DNA of 64,000 bases from Mytilus californianus (lineage: Eukaryota; Mollusca; Bivalvia; Mytilida; Mytilidae), in the NCBI RefSeq assembly GCF_021869535.1, contig NW_026262593.1, forward strand, positions 57,310,318 to 57,374,317. Reading direction: 5' to 3'. Under the pieces are notes generated by a model. That model made no database searches. It had not been told where the DNA came from and saw nothing but the letters and a program-made list of their open reading frames with translations. Shown one piece after another: positions 15,001-30,000 of this stretch. The stretch's first letter is position 1; each line of letters opens with the position of its first letter. The translations under genes and the position numbers were made by a program.

Positions 15001-18000
15001 TGAACATCCCCGAAAGGTGATATCTCATGATCCTAAGTTTAGAGAACCCCAACACATCAATTGGAACCATACCTTCAAAATGATTATGGATTCCATTGAG
15101 GACTACGCCAGAGCATGGGCTAAACGAGAAGAAGTTGAACTGGACACTTTGTCAGAATGGGTCAAAACAATCATGTCTTTAATAAAACGTCGAATTCATA
15201 AGTTGAAAAACTGTGTGAATGATCGACCAAAGTTCGTTTTCAGAGACAAAGAAGCTACGAAATGTCTATCATCTCTTCAAGATACATATGTTGTTGTTCC
15301 TGCGGACAAAGCTTAAAATAATATTGTCTTTGTATGTTAATCGTACTACTACGAGTGTCTTATAAAATAATAAGGAACAAATGAGCACTCAGGTAAACCC
15401 ACATACAAACCATATCATTTGACTAGGATGAGACATTGAACAGCAAAACGGAGGACTTACCTTGTTTGTATTTAATACCTAAGCTTCACAAAAGCTTTAC
15501 AAACAAAGGTGCATTGCCGGCACATCTGTATGTTCGACTAAGGAATTGTCGATTAGATTGACATAAATTCTATCCGCAGTGAAAGAGGGTCTTCAGAAAT
15601 GCTGTGAAACTGTTTACTCGCGTAGCGGTGTTAACCATATGTACATTCTAAAAAAACTCTAAAGAACTTCTGGATAATTTTTAAATCTCGATCTTTCTTT
15701 GAAATTAGTTCTATAAAAACATTTGATTTTTCGACCCTGTATACCACCATTCCCATGTGAAATTGAAAAATCGTCTACAAGAAATAATACACAATGCTTT
15801 TCAACAAAAAAAATGGTAGCATACGCTATAAATTTATTACTTTGGGATACCATACGGCATATTTTGTTAATAGTGAACAAAAAGGTAAAATACTTCAGAT
15901 TATTATATTGCGAATCACCTCAAAGCTTTTAAAAAAGCTTAGACTTGTGCTTCACTTACTTTCAAAATAAATATTATGTTATCTACATGTTCAATGCAGG
16001 GTTTCAGCTAGGATTTTAAGACCGTTAGTAGCTTTTTATTGAGGAAGTCAAAAATGACATTTTTGAAAACCAGCTTAGGACTAAGGCAATAAATTCATAA
16101 GCGTATAAATTAATAAAAAACCACATCATTGATACATGTTTAGTATTCTATTTTATTTTCTATTTCAGCATTTCATGAGTAAACAGATACAGATATAACG
16201 ATAAATACTAAAATAAAACAGTTTTCATGCTTAAATAAGATATATATATCACACAATCACAAAACAAAATCGTTACTATTTGATTTACATAAAAGCTACT
16301 ATTATCATAAAAATAGGTACTATTTGATCTACCTAAAAGCTACTATTAGCATAAAAAAAGAGTTGCTAAACATTCTATGACAACTAGGTCTAACTACTTT
16401 AAACTACACACGAAAGTCCACTCGTAAAACAAAATCCTCCTGTCCCTAGCCTTACACCACAACTCAAAAGGCCTCCTAAACCTAAAAGACCTAAAATCTG
16501 AAGGATGGAGACAGATCTTGAGAAGAGTGTTGACAGATGAGAACTTCAACCTCTTCCTGAGATATGTCTTAATGAGATTGTACCTACTGAAACCCCTCTC
16601 ACAATCAACTGAAGACAAAGCAGAAACAAGACGGATGGAAAGAAAGTTGGCCACATTCGGATAGTACACTGCAAAGGAATCCTTACACAAAAGTGAAGAC
16701 AAAGCACTGTCCCTCCTCACACCCGTGTAACCTGTTAAGATCTGCTTGAACATCAACCACTCTTCTCTGAAATGGACCTCACTAATCAGAGCCTTGTGAC
16801 TACCCTCATCCTGACCAAAATGTCTGCAAAGAAAATATACTTGTTCCTTGCCATAGGAAAGCAACTCCTGACTACCAACACTGGGAACAAACTGGAGATC
16901 AAAGATGGATAAACTCTGGAATATCTGCTGAGAAAAAAACGACTCTAGAGATTCAAGACCAGCTGATCAATGAACTTGACCCTAAGACTTGATATGATGT
17001 AATATGTTGAACTTTTATACAATATAAACGATAACGGCATTGCCATTTATTAATTCAGGTTGGGATTCATTATATCCTTGTCGGATGTGTCTTACTAGAT
17101 GATGAAGTGAACAATTGGAAAACAACGACAGCCTTAAAGGAAAAACTACTACTTTTAAGAAGGTAATTTTAAACACAAATTATAAATAAGACAACGTGCT
17201 TGATATCTTCAAGTGGTATGAGCTTCCTATAAATAAAAATCCAACATGACTATACAATTTATAAATCTAATATGCAGTCTGATATTCACTGACGTATGCT
17301 ATTAGTGGTGTAAAATATTTTATTTCAATATTAACAGCTTTAGTTTAATTATATCATGCCGTTGGCGATATTCATGGTACTGACATGAACGTTCATTTTA
17401 AAGAATAATATCATGTAAATGTTGCCTGAAGTATTACGATATCATATTCAAACAAACTGCGTTGAAGACCCATTGGTGGCCTTCGGTTATTGTCTGCTCT
17501 TTGGTCGGGTTGTTGTCTCTCTGACATATTTCCCATTTCCATTCTCAGTTTTAAATATATAAATATTGATTTTGTTATCAGTAAATTAAAACAATACAAG
17601 TACTTAAGATGATTGTTATACACATATGCACATTCACGTCACTAAAATCTGTCGATACCCATATTTTGGCATTGCATAAGGTCATGGTTTTCTCTGACTG
17701 TTGGTGACGTCTTTACACTAAATCCATTTGATGTTGTATGTGTACTGATTGATATTTCAATCTTAGATAATAGATTTTTTATAAGCTGTTAGTGTATTTG
17801 AACTTGCTGTCAGATACACTGCGAGTACTCTAAGATCTTTACTAAGTGTCTTTTTTTGTTGTGGAATATATAGATACGCTGCCATGTACGTTCTGTTTTT
17901 CATTAGATGTTTTCTGTTTAGTATCGATCTATTGATTTATGCCCTTTTCAACTGATTTTTTTAGTTTGTTCTTATGTCGTACTGTTACACCACTGTCATG

Positions 18001-21000
18001 GATGTCGTTGTTTCATGTCTTGTCATATTTTTTTTCGTGAATTGTTTTGTTATACATTATGCCGTTAGTTTTCTCAATTGAATTGTTTAATATTTTTCAT
18101 ATAGCTGACTGTAAGATATGGGTTTGTCTGGTTTTTGAAGGCCGTATGGTTGCCTATAATTGTTTATATCCATTTCATTTGAACTTTGGTGGATAGTTGT
18201 CTCATTGGCTATCACACCACTTCTCCTTATTTGTATACAGGCTTCCTCCCAACTAAGGAAGCTCCTAATTTTTTGGAGACTAAAATATGGTTAAATAATG
18301 CAACAGAAGTGTCTGCAGTTTTGACAAACAGGTGAATCTTTGTAAAGAAAGCATTGAAAATAGACATTATGGTGCTGGGTTTTTAATTTACTAGATAATT
18401 TTTTTTTATTTTTGTATGTTTCGTTTTATTTTAATAAATGTAGTTTGTTTACTTCCACAATCTGGCCGATTGTATATCTTATCAGTTATAATGTTTAAAA
18501 ATTCAAAGTGCTTTTACTGAGAGAGCTATTGGCATAGTTAACTACATCTACGAGGCAGATAAGCAAAGAGAGGCTCAGGCAGATAACCAAACAGATGAAG
18601 GGGCATATAACGAACTAGTGGATATTGAGTTAAAATTGACAACCACTTGCTATAAGGATGAAGAAAGAGAAAGCAATGACAAAATCAATCATGCTGAAAG
18701 GCTTTTATTGAATCATGGATATTTGAGGGTTGCGATTTATTCTGAAAACATAAAGTTCTTCAAAAATGAGACTGTGAAGACAATTGTAAATAAAAAGTGG
18801 TATGGTACAGAAAGAATCAACTTTCTTACGGTAAGTCAAATTAATAAGTTCATTACTTTTAATTAACATTGCTTATGTCATTTTTGGATCATTAAGTTTA
18901 TGTAACGATTGTATTACATTGGAAAAACTAAAACATATAGATAAAATAATTAAATGACAATGTAATAACAGAAAACGAAAGCCAAAACAAAAACAAAAAC
19001 AAACGCATGCATTACCAATTCACATAATTTTATTATGTTGTCCCAACTAATGAAAATCAGCTCTGTATAATTCCTCCTTATGAAACATACTGGAATTAGT
19101 GAGGGATAATATTGTGTTTAAAGTGTATAATTGAGGAACATGAACATAGATTGCATGTTTAATATGGTTTAGTGCATTACTAGCTTGTGTATGTGTTTCT
19201 GTTATTCAATAGGCAGAACATGGTGTTACATGTATTGTGGTAAAACATTCCAAAAAATAGTCAACGTCCTTTTTCTCCCACAATATGTTGAAGCATTGTG
19301 ACGGTGAAATATGGTTATGATACATGACTGTGATTGTATAATAGATAGAATAATAAAAATAAGTTTAATTCCTAGAACTCCAAATAAAATGGTCAAATCA
19401 AAATGACAGTATAATATGGTTAACATACCACAACTTCTTTTTATTCAACTACATATAACAACAAACAATCCTACCAATAATAAGAGCCTACATACAGAGT
19501 ATTTTCGTTCACAAGGTGTCATTGTTGAGATATTTATAAAAAAAAATATGCCATAACTCCTCTGCAAATGGTCAAATCAATAATGGTATAGTGTTTTCAA
19601 GAAAATATGACAATATATAAACTACCAAGTATGCAAGCTTTATGTCAAACGGTCTCTAAGTATTGATGTGGCTCAGACAGACAAACGGACAGACTGCCTG
19701 ACGAATTAACGGATTAATCGAAGGAGACTATTTCCAAATTCGAAATTACTATTTGGTATTAGAAAAGTAAGGCAGTGATTGATAAAGCATTCATTTGCTC
19801 AGATTAAAAAAAACATATACTTTTCAGATGTTTAACTTGATAGTTCTTGCTGCAGTCCACCTATTTGTGTTGCCAGTATTGATGATTACCATGGAGAGAC
19901 GTCCTTTACGTTGGTAAGGTCCCTATATTGCATACATCTTACTCTTAACAGTTTTTTTGTGGTGAATATTCTGCTTATTTATTTGTCATGGCCTTTTCAT
20001 TTTGAAATAGCATTTTCTATCGGTATCATGGCTTTTATATTTGGTCATATTCATATTCACGTTAGAAAAGTTGCATGTACTGGCGGTTTTTGGATTAGGT
20101 AACCTTAGTTTTAGACATGGTAATATGTTTATCTGCGGTTTATCAATAAGGTATGTTGATATTCATTGAGAGTTTCCCCCTCTTATATTTAAAAATTAGT
20201 TGTATTGTGATATAACTCTATATATTGTAAAGACCTAGGGTCTTTTGATTTGAGGTCCTTGCATTGTGACCTTGAAATTAAGCTCAGTCAAAGCTAAATT
20301 TGACGTTCTAGATTTTGACCTTTGCAATAGTTCATATTTATACATAATAAAGCAATAGGGGTCTAGTGTATTCGACATAAGACCTTGAAAAGTTCAGCTG
20401 AAAAGACATAATGAAAACCGGAAGTAACCATTTGCTGCACTTATTTCATTACAAAGTATCTAGAATCATATATTTAAAGAATCAGTGTGAAGTAAACTAT
20501 AAGATTATACCAGTAGGAAAATTTTGTGAAGCGGAAGTAGCAACTTATCTCCGTTATCTTAAGCAAAAATATATAGAAACCAGATATTTTTTGGAATCAG
20601 CGTAAAGTTTGCTATTATTTAACACCTTAAGTGACTTTGATTAAACCAGAAGTGGCTTTTGATTTTAGTCGGGATGTTGTCTCTTTGACGCATTCCCTGT
20701 CTCCATTCTCAATTTTATTTCAGGTTAAGGTCAAAGCTCAAGGTCCTGTTCAAACTTTGACTTTTGCTTGTTCCTGCATCTTTTCTGAAACTTTAAAAGA
20801 AAGATAAAAAAAAAGAACTAGTGCAAACTGTATACTTTATTTGGATGAATAGGTGGTATATTTGGTCTCTATCAATCCAATGACATCTTATAGGAGTTAT
20901 TGCCCCTAAAATATTTCAATTCAAGGTTAATAGATTATTTCTTCAATTTAGTACATTATAAAACCATAGTGTCTTTAGCAAAGTGTTGGGTGACATATGA

Positions 21001-24000
21001 CCTTGAACAATATCAACCGAAAGTGACCTTGAGTAAACCGGAAGTAGCCATTTTTGTTTTTTTAAGGGATATCTTTAAATCGGCATCCATATCTACCTCT
21101 CATTGGAAATCGAAAATGACTTTCTTAAAAATGGGAATAGCTAATTATCTCCTTTATTACAGGCAAAGTATATAGAATATATTTTTGGAATCAGTGTAAA
21201 TAAAGCTATCATATGAGGCCGGAAGTGACATTTTCCTAACTGGAAATAGCAAATGTTCTTCCTTATTTCAAGCAACAGTATTTAAAACCATATAGTTAGG
21301 TATGAGGGTGAATAAAGCTATCATTTGAGACTGAAAATGACATTTCTAAATCGGAAGAAGCAAATTATCTCCCTGATTTTTAAATTTAATGTGGAGAGAC
21401 CTTCAATTTTTCTCTTTACAATTGGTTTTTAATTACTATTATTACTTATTATTATTATTGTACTTATTATAATTGTATCTATAGATATAAAATAATATTG
21501 CAAAACATGTATGGTAGAGTATGATACAATATTTCCAGGATTTTCAGATTGTATATACTCGGCACAAAACCTTAACAAAATAAGTTGTATTTTTAAAGTC
21601 ATGAGATTAAATTCCTTTATCATATGCTTTTGTAATATGCAATATTATATTTATTTACTAATGTGTTATTATTATGGTATTTGAAAAATGTGTGTAATGA
21701 TTGATTAAACAATACAAAATATTAACTTTTGATCCGTACAAATGTGTGGCCACAGAAATTTACAATATACAGTTTGATATTTACTATTTTCATGGTCCTT
21801 TTTACTCACCTATGCAAAGAATGTAAACATGCCTTTAGTTCTAACCTCTTTAATCTATCTAAAACCTTTATTTATATACGTATGTCTCTTTGGCCATTGG
21901 TGTATTAAAACCATATGTTTTGATAATGTAAAAGAATTCGATTAAGCGTGTCATTCTATATAAACATCAAGGATAATTCAATGATTTGTATAGTCTTATA
22001 ATAAAAAGTAGGTAAAATCAAACGACCTAACCAAAAATACTGTATAAAAATGCATTGCAGACATTGCACGATAACAATTAGATTATCAGTGAGACTAGCC
22101 TGATTTTAATGCTTCACTGACATTAAATTAAATTTGTTCTCATAAAAAATCTGATAAAAGGCCGATTTTTAACTAGATTTTATTGATGCAAAGATTATTT
22201 CAATGTTGATGCACATTTGAATGATGCATCAGCTACCTTCGTCGTCAGTATATTGCAGAAGTGAGTGTTTTTAGTTTTCAAAAACACACTCTTGGTGATT
22301 ATACACTATTGCTCCATTTTGTAGTATCACCCTGACGATCTGCAAGGGGCATTGAATTAATAAACAAAGCAAAGTCTTATTTATGAATTGTATCTGTGTG
22401 ATTGCTGAATTTGTGATGATAAAAATGCATAATTTGTTGCTTATTACGAGAAACTTAGAATCATTTAAAAAATAGTTTTAAGAATATTTGAAGTTTTGAA
22501 CTGATAGTCAATCTGTGTCCTATTACATCATTGTTAGCATACCGCATTAAACAATTAGTGAAATTATAAGCCAACAAATCACCAAAAGTAACGTAAATAT
22601 GTCAAATATAACTGTACAAATTATTTAAATTAAAAGACAACACAGTAATAATTCACAGCATATTTTCTTATATTCAGGTTATACAAGAAGTACCAGTTGC
22701 CTTTCCTGAAAGTACTTATACACATGGTAGGAATTTTTTTTATTTTTTTTTATTGAAACAATTTTCACATTTGTATCATTCGAAATACTATTACCAATAC
22801 ATATTTTTGATATGTTATGTCCTTTATTAAATTGCAAAGAATGGATTGTGCTCAATCTATCATAGGCCGATCTTGTAACGTGTTCATTATGTTTTTGGAC
22901 ATACATTGATTTGAATTGAGTATTTGACCCAATTAAGGGTATGCGCTTGATTCAAATATAATTATATTTACAACTACTATATCAAACCGACATATTACGA
23001 AACAAATTGAGAACTTAAATGTATTCACACGAGGAATACATTGGATTTTAATCTGCTTTACATTATGATGCTTTCATGAAGAACGATGTTGCTTCTGGGG
23101 AGACTACAAACGTTGCCATTTAATTAAGAAGAAAAGCCCAATACTGCACTGTATTACTTCAGCATAATTTTATTATTTGCAATTGAAAAAATATTAGTTT
23201 GCTCTTAGAAAGTTCACAAACTATAAGCATCTACTAGATTTGTTGACGACTTTATGCCAATATTAATATATTCCATTCACAGAAGTGCTTATCTATCTTT
23301 TTTTAATTTCAAATGATTATTTATGTAACAGCTGGGGTTTCTAGTTCTCCTTGTTGCATATGCATATATGTTGCTGTTCGACTACAGTGATGATGGAATA
23401 ACCAATACTGACATTTTCATCATAGTGTGGATCACAAGTTTTTTGGTGGATGAAATCAAGCAGGTGATTTATTAAATTATGTTTTTGTCAGTCTGAATGC
23501 TTGTACTACAGTTCTTGCAACTTTAGGCGTTAAGTGTTTGGCATGAACTTGACTGATCGCTGAATGATCGGTGAATGCACATCAAATTCTTATGTTCACG
23601 ACCCAGATGTCATGTAAATAGGGGTTTTATAGGTTGGAAAAATGTTTTTCAAGTAATGCTTTAAAATAAAAATAGAATAATTTCTTAAAATAGTAGATTC
23701 AATTACTCATTTTCAAATACTAGTACATCTTCAGGCACCTAAGGAATGTTTCAATTTTTAAAAAAGAGAAACAATGATTGAATAACAGGTGACATAAAAA
23801 GGGTTATCTTGTAATGACTCCCATCTATTTCTTGCTGGGCATTAAATAATGAACTTCATTAAAGATAACCGTTTTATTTATTGTCAAATAATCTACTCTA
23901 TTAACACAAGGTAGCATGAATAACAAAGGTTTGCTGGTGTTCAATGAATGATTACAAATGATGACAGGTGAGTAAAATTCCAAAATGAACGGTTAAAAGC

Positions 24001-27000
24001 TGAAAGAACAAATAAAAACACAATATAAAACCTATCAATCAAAAATATAAGACAAAACATACAAAAGTAAAAAGTTGACTTATGACTCTAATTGTGTTCC
24101 ATACATTCACATGAAAAATAAAAGCAATAACAATATATCATGTTTGGTTGCATAAGTGTGCGTCAGAAATGATGTGTGCAGCTTTTAGTGTGTTGAAAAC
24201 TTGACAAGTATCAAAAATTATGTTTGCAAATTATGACACAAACATTTTTCCATACTTTCTAAAACATCGAAAGGAGAGGGGTGTTATGAATCATACAAAC
24301 ATTATTAAAAAAAGGTATTTGTATGTATGAAGAGCATTTTTATAGTGTTTTGTCTAGATGTTAACCAGTAATAACAAACAGCTGCGAAACAATAAAACAA
24401 ATAATCTGGTGACCCTGCATATTATTGTCATCATTACCATTTACCTACGTTTTATACGTCATCAAAACACAAAACATGTTAAAACTTGCCTGGGATGTGT
24501 TTTAATTGATTTTAGGCCCTGATGCATGATTTTTTTATATTAATTGTATTTTGCTTTTAACTAGCTTTCAGTAATTGCGAGTACTCTCAAATCGTACTTT
24601 CGTGTTAATTTGACCTGTTGACACAATTTGTAATGCATTTCTGTCATACAATGTTTACTTATTTTGTGTTATATCTCGTCTTACTATTTTTTTTTTAATA
24701 TGTACCACCTTTGATTAGTATTTAGTATGACGAAAAAAAAATTCACTTCTGTACTCGTACTATGAATAACAAATTTATTTTGTAAAAAATGTTTCCGTAC
24801 TCCTAACAGCAAAATTGTAATATTTAAATTTACTTGTGTACGTTACTTTATTTAACGCCATCTTGTCCTAGGTTAAAGTTGTCTGTTTGACATTGAAAAA
24901 TCTGTTTTAGTTATATTGTGTCATACGGGAAAGAAACGAAAAAGATAATAAATGAAAGTCAACATTCGGAAAAATCATGAAAAAGCTTCGGACAGGTTTG
25001 TACACTCTACGTCTGGCATCTTGTTCATGCCGCTACATTATTTACATCTTCTTGGACAATAGGACTGGTCTAACGAAAAAAGCTGGTTTAACACATTTTT
25101 TGTCCGTGGTACGCGCTATACGAATTTTTATCTTACGTACTAAATTGTCAGCACTATGGAAAGTTTAAGTGACTGTCCCCATTGGCCAACCAATGCGACT
25201 AACTTGATTTTCCATAAGCAACACGACATCTCCTTCTTGGATTTTTTTCACTTTCTTGAGTCCATTTCTGACGAACTGGTAAAGTTTGCAAGTTTTCCGT
25301 GCACCAACGTTTCCAGAAAACGTCTGAAAGATATTGTAAACGCTTCCACTGTGCGTAATACAGATCTTTGCAATCGAATGACTCATCCTTTGGAATCAAT
25401 ACACTAGGCTTTTGGGTAATAATCAGATTCGTGCATCGGCTAATGACAGACCTGGGCCCAAAAGTGTTGAAACCAATTGACGTGAATGGTGGTTCTAGAA
25501 TCACACGGTCCTTAGCCAAGTCAGCCATTTTCTGTTGTTCGGTAGGTCTTCGAAGCTTACGGCGAGTAATACATTTGTGAATTAGTGAAGAAATTAGACG
25601 CTTTTTGTTAATTCGAAAATTTGAAATTATATTTTAGAACCTTCTGATTTGACTTTGTAGTTGATTTGGCCTTTTTACATTTTGCTATTCGAGAGTTACT
25701 TATAACTTTTTTGTGGACGAAACGCTCATCTGTGTACAAAATTGTAGCCCTGTTTTTTTTTAACGGACACCAAACGACATAATTCAGTGGTTGTCCGTAA
25801 AGGAATACACGGATGACTATTAATATGTTCAAACTGTCGTAGAACTTCATCATTACTTCTTTGATGGCCATCAATGAATGCCAAATGAACAATTAACGTA
25901 ACTCGTCATTAGACATATAACGAGTATTACTAGCATATTTCCTCCGGAGCACATGGTTCTTGTTGCTAAATTATAAGTAAAGTTACCTACATTATGTGAA
26001 CGAATACTGTCATACAGGTTTATATATTGGATTAGTTGAAGTACTCTAATTATGTTTTAAAAATGATTTTATTTAACTAAGACAGTCTTGTTTTACCTAC
26101 GTTACCATATTTTAGGTCATTGTTGCTTTGATAAGAGGAAAATTGAAAAGCTATGCAAGAAATTGGTGGAACATATTGGATTGGTTATTTGTTAGTGGAT
26201 ATACGTCTGGAATGCTTCTAAGAGCTGGTGATGGATCCGGTTTCAAGAATACATCACAATTTTTCCTAGTTGTAGCCTTCATGTTTGTATGCATGAGAAT
26301 ACTAAATTTATGTTGCATGACCGAGTTTCTGGGACCAAAGTTAGTCATAATCCGAAAAATGGTATGTACAGTTAAGCTATAGTAATTGTCTTACTTGAAG
26401 ATAATTAATTGTTGCTTTAAAACGCAAATGAAATGCACTGCTGTTCGCATTTTACATAAAAAAAGAAATATCATTCCATAATTGCATTTATAATTGCAAT
26501 AATTTTAACAATGTTCATCAATCTATTATTGCAGTACTTTCTAGTATGGTCAAGTCGTTACCATTCATTTTACCCTAATTCGAGTCGTAAACATTGTTCT
26601 GAGTAAATTTCGATTCAAAAATCTTGGTTATCGTGCTACATAAAGATCAAACTGAGGGCCCGAAGTAAAAACTCAACTTCTCCTAAAATGTCATTTATGT
26701 CTTTTGGAATCACCCTTTCTGAGAAATATGGAACATAAGACTCATGTTTTTTTTTAAATACGACTGTATGATTAAAGAGAAAAAAATTAAGATGTCGAAA
26801 TCAGGAGTTATGAAAATTTTGTAGTTTGGTCATAGGAACATGAATCAATTGTTCATAAATGATTGTTCAAATAAGGAGGAAGATGCAAGGTAAGTTATCT
26901 ATTGTCCATATTCAAAAGTTTGACTCAGACTTCCGATTTGGCAATCAACAAGGAAGGATGTACTGTGTTCGCTGAGTTATAAATCGAAATTGTTCTCTTC

Positions 27001-30000
27001 TTTTGAGGAGCCTACCTTACCTGAGGTTATCTGTCTGCTTTGCATAATAGCTCTGTGTGTGTTCAAGTGTCATTTATTTTTGATAGTTTGAACTTTTCGT
27101 CTATACTTGAGTCTTCCCATCACCATGTCTGGTAAAAAGGGCGGCTGTTAGAGCACAAACTGCTTTTTTGATGTTGGTGATAATAAAACAATTTCTGAAA
27201 CTGCAGCATTGTGGTGAGTAGCAAATTTGAGAAGGGTAATATTGAGGCTTCAAGCTAAAAAGCGAAAAATTGTAAGAGGTTATCTTGAGTGACAACGAAG
27301 CGTTGGACTTGATTTGTGACACTGGTTTAAAGTACATAACGTAAAGTTTAAACCGAAGATTGTTCATTCCCAAAAAATTTGGTAAGTTTTTCAATGTGTC
27401 TTACTATATGCATGATGATGAAATTATCAAAAAGTTGACTGAATTCGGGGTTGAGTTAAAAACTACGATAAAGCGGAAAATATACCCTATAACTGATTGA
27501 TATAGCAGATTTCACTTAGTATTTGGGATTTTGTTTTCTTAATAAGAGACAAATTTTGCCATATACTTTGAAACTTCTTCTGACATTAATTCGCATTAGT
27601 AATATTCGAGACATACTTTATAATCATCACAAGGTATGTTCCAACTGTTTTGAAACTAGTCACATTTACCTTAATTGTCTATAAAATGATTGCTATAAAT
27701 GTAACTGTTGGGCCGAATTGTAAAAACCCCAGTGTGGACAGAAGCAAACGAGTATTGGCTAAGTGAAGGTGGAAATAATCGACGTGATGCTAAATTGATG
27801 TACTTGACGTTAATTAAAACGATGATTTAAATCGTTTCGAATTCCGAAAAAGTAATTTTTCTAGGTGATATGAATACATTTTTATCAAATTTAAACGATC
27901 TAAAACTGAACAGACTGAAGATAAAGCATACAAAGAATTCATCATCGTATTTGATGTGTACATGATATAATGCCTGATGTTTAGTATAATAATTTAAAAT
28001 TTTGAATAACAAAATTATCAAAAACGCATATTGAAAAGTCCGAATATTTTGAATTTCAACGTAAATGGAAACAAACTGTCGGTAGCAGAAAATAATGTAA
28101 GTGTTGATGATATATCATTTCAAGAAATTAAACTCAGAGTGTAGAATACGAATATAAAATTTGTAAAGGTGAAATATTGCGCTCAAAATCCCAAATGAGC
28201 TATTGACTTAAATCAAAATTCTCAATATTTTTCAAACTTGAAAAATTTAAACATAATATTAACCTTATAAAATAATTGAAAACTTCCGTAAATAAAATAT
28301 TAACAACTACCTGACTACGGATGCAAATATTTTATACAGATTCCTACTCTAGCATTTCAATAAACATAGAAAGGCAATGGACATTTATTGATATATTTCT
28401 GAAAAAGTCTCTGTTGTAGATACTGAAAATTTATAAAGAAAACACGATATTAATTAAGTGAAATCAATTCGACTACTGTAGTATGTCGAAAAATAAATAT
28501 CCGGGTCCGAATTGATTAAATTTTGATTGTGTTGCAGATATTTTCGTTTGTTATTGGAAATATTTTTGAAGATTTCCAATTTTATTGAGGAAGAAGAAGA
28601 AAATGTCCCTACGTGGTCGATGCAGATAAATAAATTTAGTTTTAGAAATAAAAAAATTAATAAAAATAAAGGTGATAAAAAAATCAGTTGAGTATTACAA
28701 AGATAAATTTCCTTTCTATTTGTAGATTACAAAACAGAATAATGTCAAACATATTAAAATATATGTTATCCTAAATTAGTATCTAGTTTTCAAACATGTG
28801 ATATATTTGGTCGTGTCATTGCAGATACTATATAAAGTATGAGTAATTTATCTTATATTATGATGATTTAGAATCTTATATTTTAAATATTGACCAAGAA
28901 AAACAATTTGGAGTAGTTGATCATAACTATATATTTTTAGTTTGGGAAAAACATGGCTTCGGTCCTAAACTGATGCAGTCAATTAACATGATTAAGATTA
29001 TAATACCAATGTAAATAGAAATTTAAATTGTAATTGATTTCTAGCATTTTAATTCAAACAGATAAAGCACGTATCGCTTGAAAAGCAAGAAATCTAAAAC
29101 ACGTGACCAATATTCAATTAAAAATTCAATTTGAAGTACAACATATATATCATAATCGACTATTTTGTAATTCGAATTGACATACAACGGTAGAATATTA
29201 TGAATTAATTTAGTGGTCTTGTCACACCTGATTCAATTGTTGAAATAATTCAACAAATATTTCCTGGTGAAAAAAGGAACAAATAAAAAAGGCTTTTGAA
29301 AATGTTAACCGAAGCATTCCCGTCGGCTGAAGAACTATATAAACATACAAACCTAGTAATAGTCGGGATCACTTCGATTGTTAAAATTCGTTTGCAAAAC
29401 GACAGAGAAATTCACCTAATAAGTGCTGTCATAAAAATATTGTTTGTCTTATCCTCCCAAAATTTTTGAACGGCCCTCTCCTGGAAAGCATCTTTCCATT
29501 TTAAGAGTCTATATTAGGTTGTCAATAAAAGTAGTTATCTTCCTGATTTTTATTACTTTAACTATAGGCTTAACCCTCGAGCTAGTTTAACATTGTCAAA
29601 ATAGTCCAGACAGATACTGGCACAGGTAAAACGTGCGGCCACGGTACAAACATATGTGTCACCCGTTTGAGTACAAACCGATTCATATAACTTAAACAGG
29701 CAATATAAACCAACTTTGATCTAAATTCGTCATTTTGATCTGAACAGCTTTGGTTAGAAATACAAAACAATGAATAATTAAGTTATTTCAGTCTTTCAGT
29801 AATTTTCCCAACTTATCCGTTGCGGTAAATTCAATACTGTTCAGACCATTTGATTGCGCTCAATTACGATGTGTTTAGTCTATGTTCAGACAGTTCAGTA
29901 TTTGGTATTTACCTGCGCACATCAACATTATTCTGAATTGTCTGAAAAGCTACTGAGCAGTACTGAATTGACTGCGGGCGAATTGCCTGAACAGTGCTGA

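Noticed and set aside
25608-25892. 94-codon - strand ORF beside the BEL/Pao scrap
   Set aside because: I could not recognise any BEL/Pao or other family motif in it.
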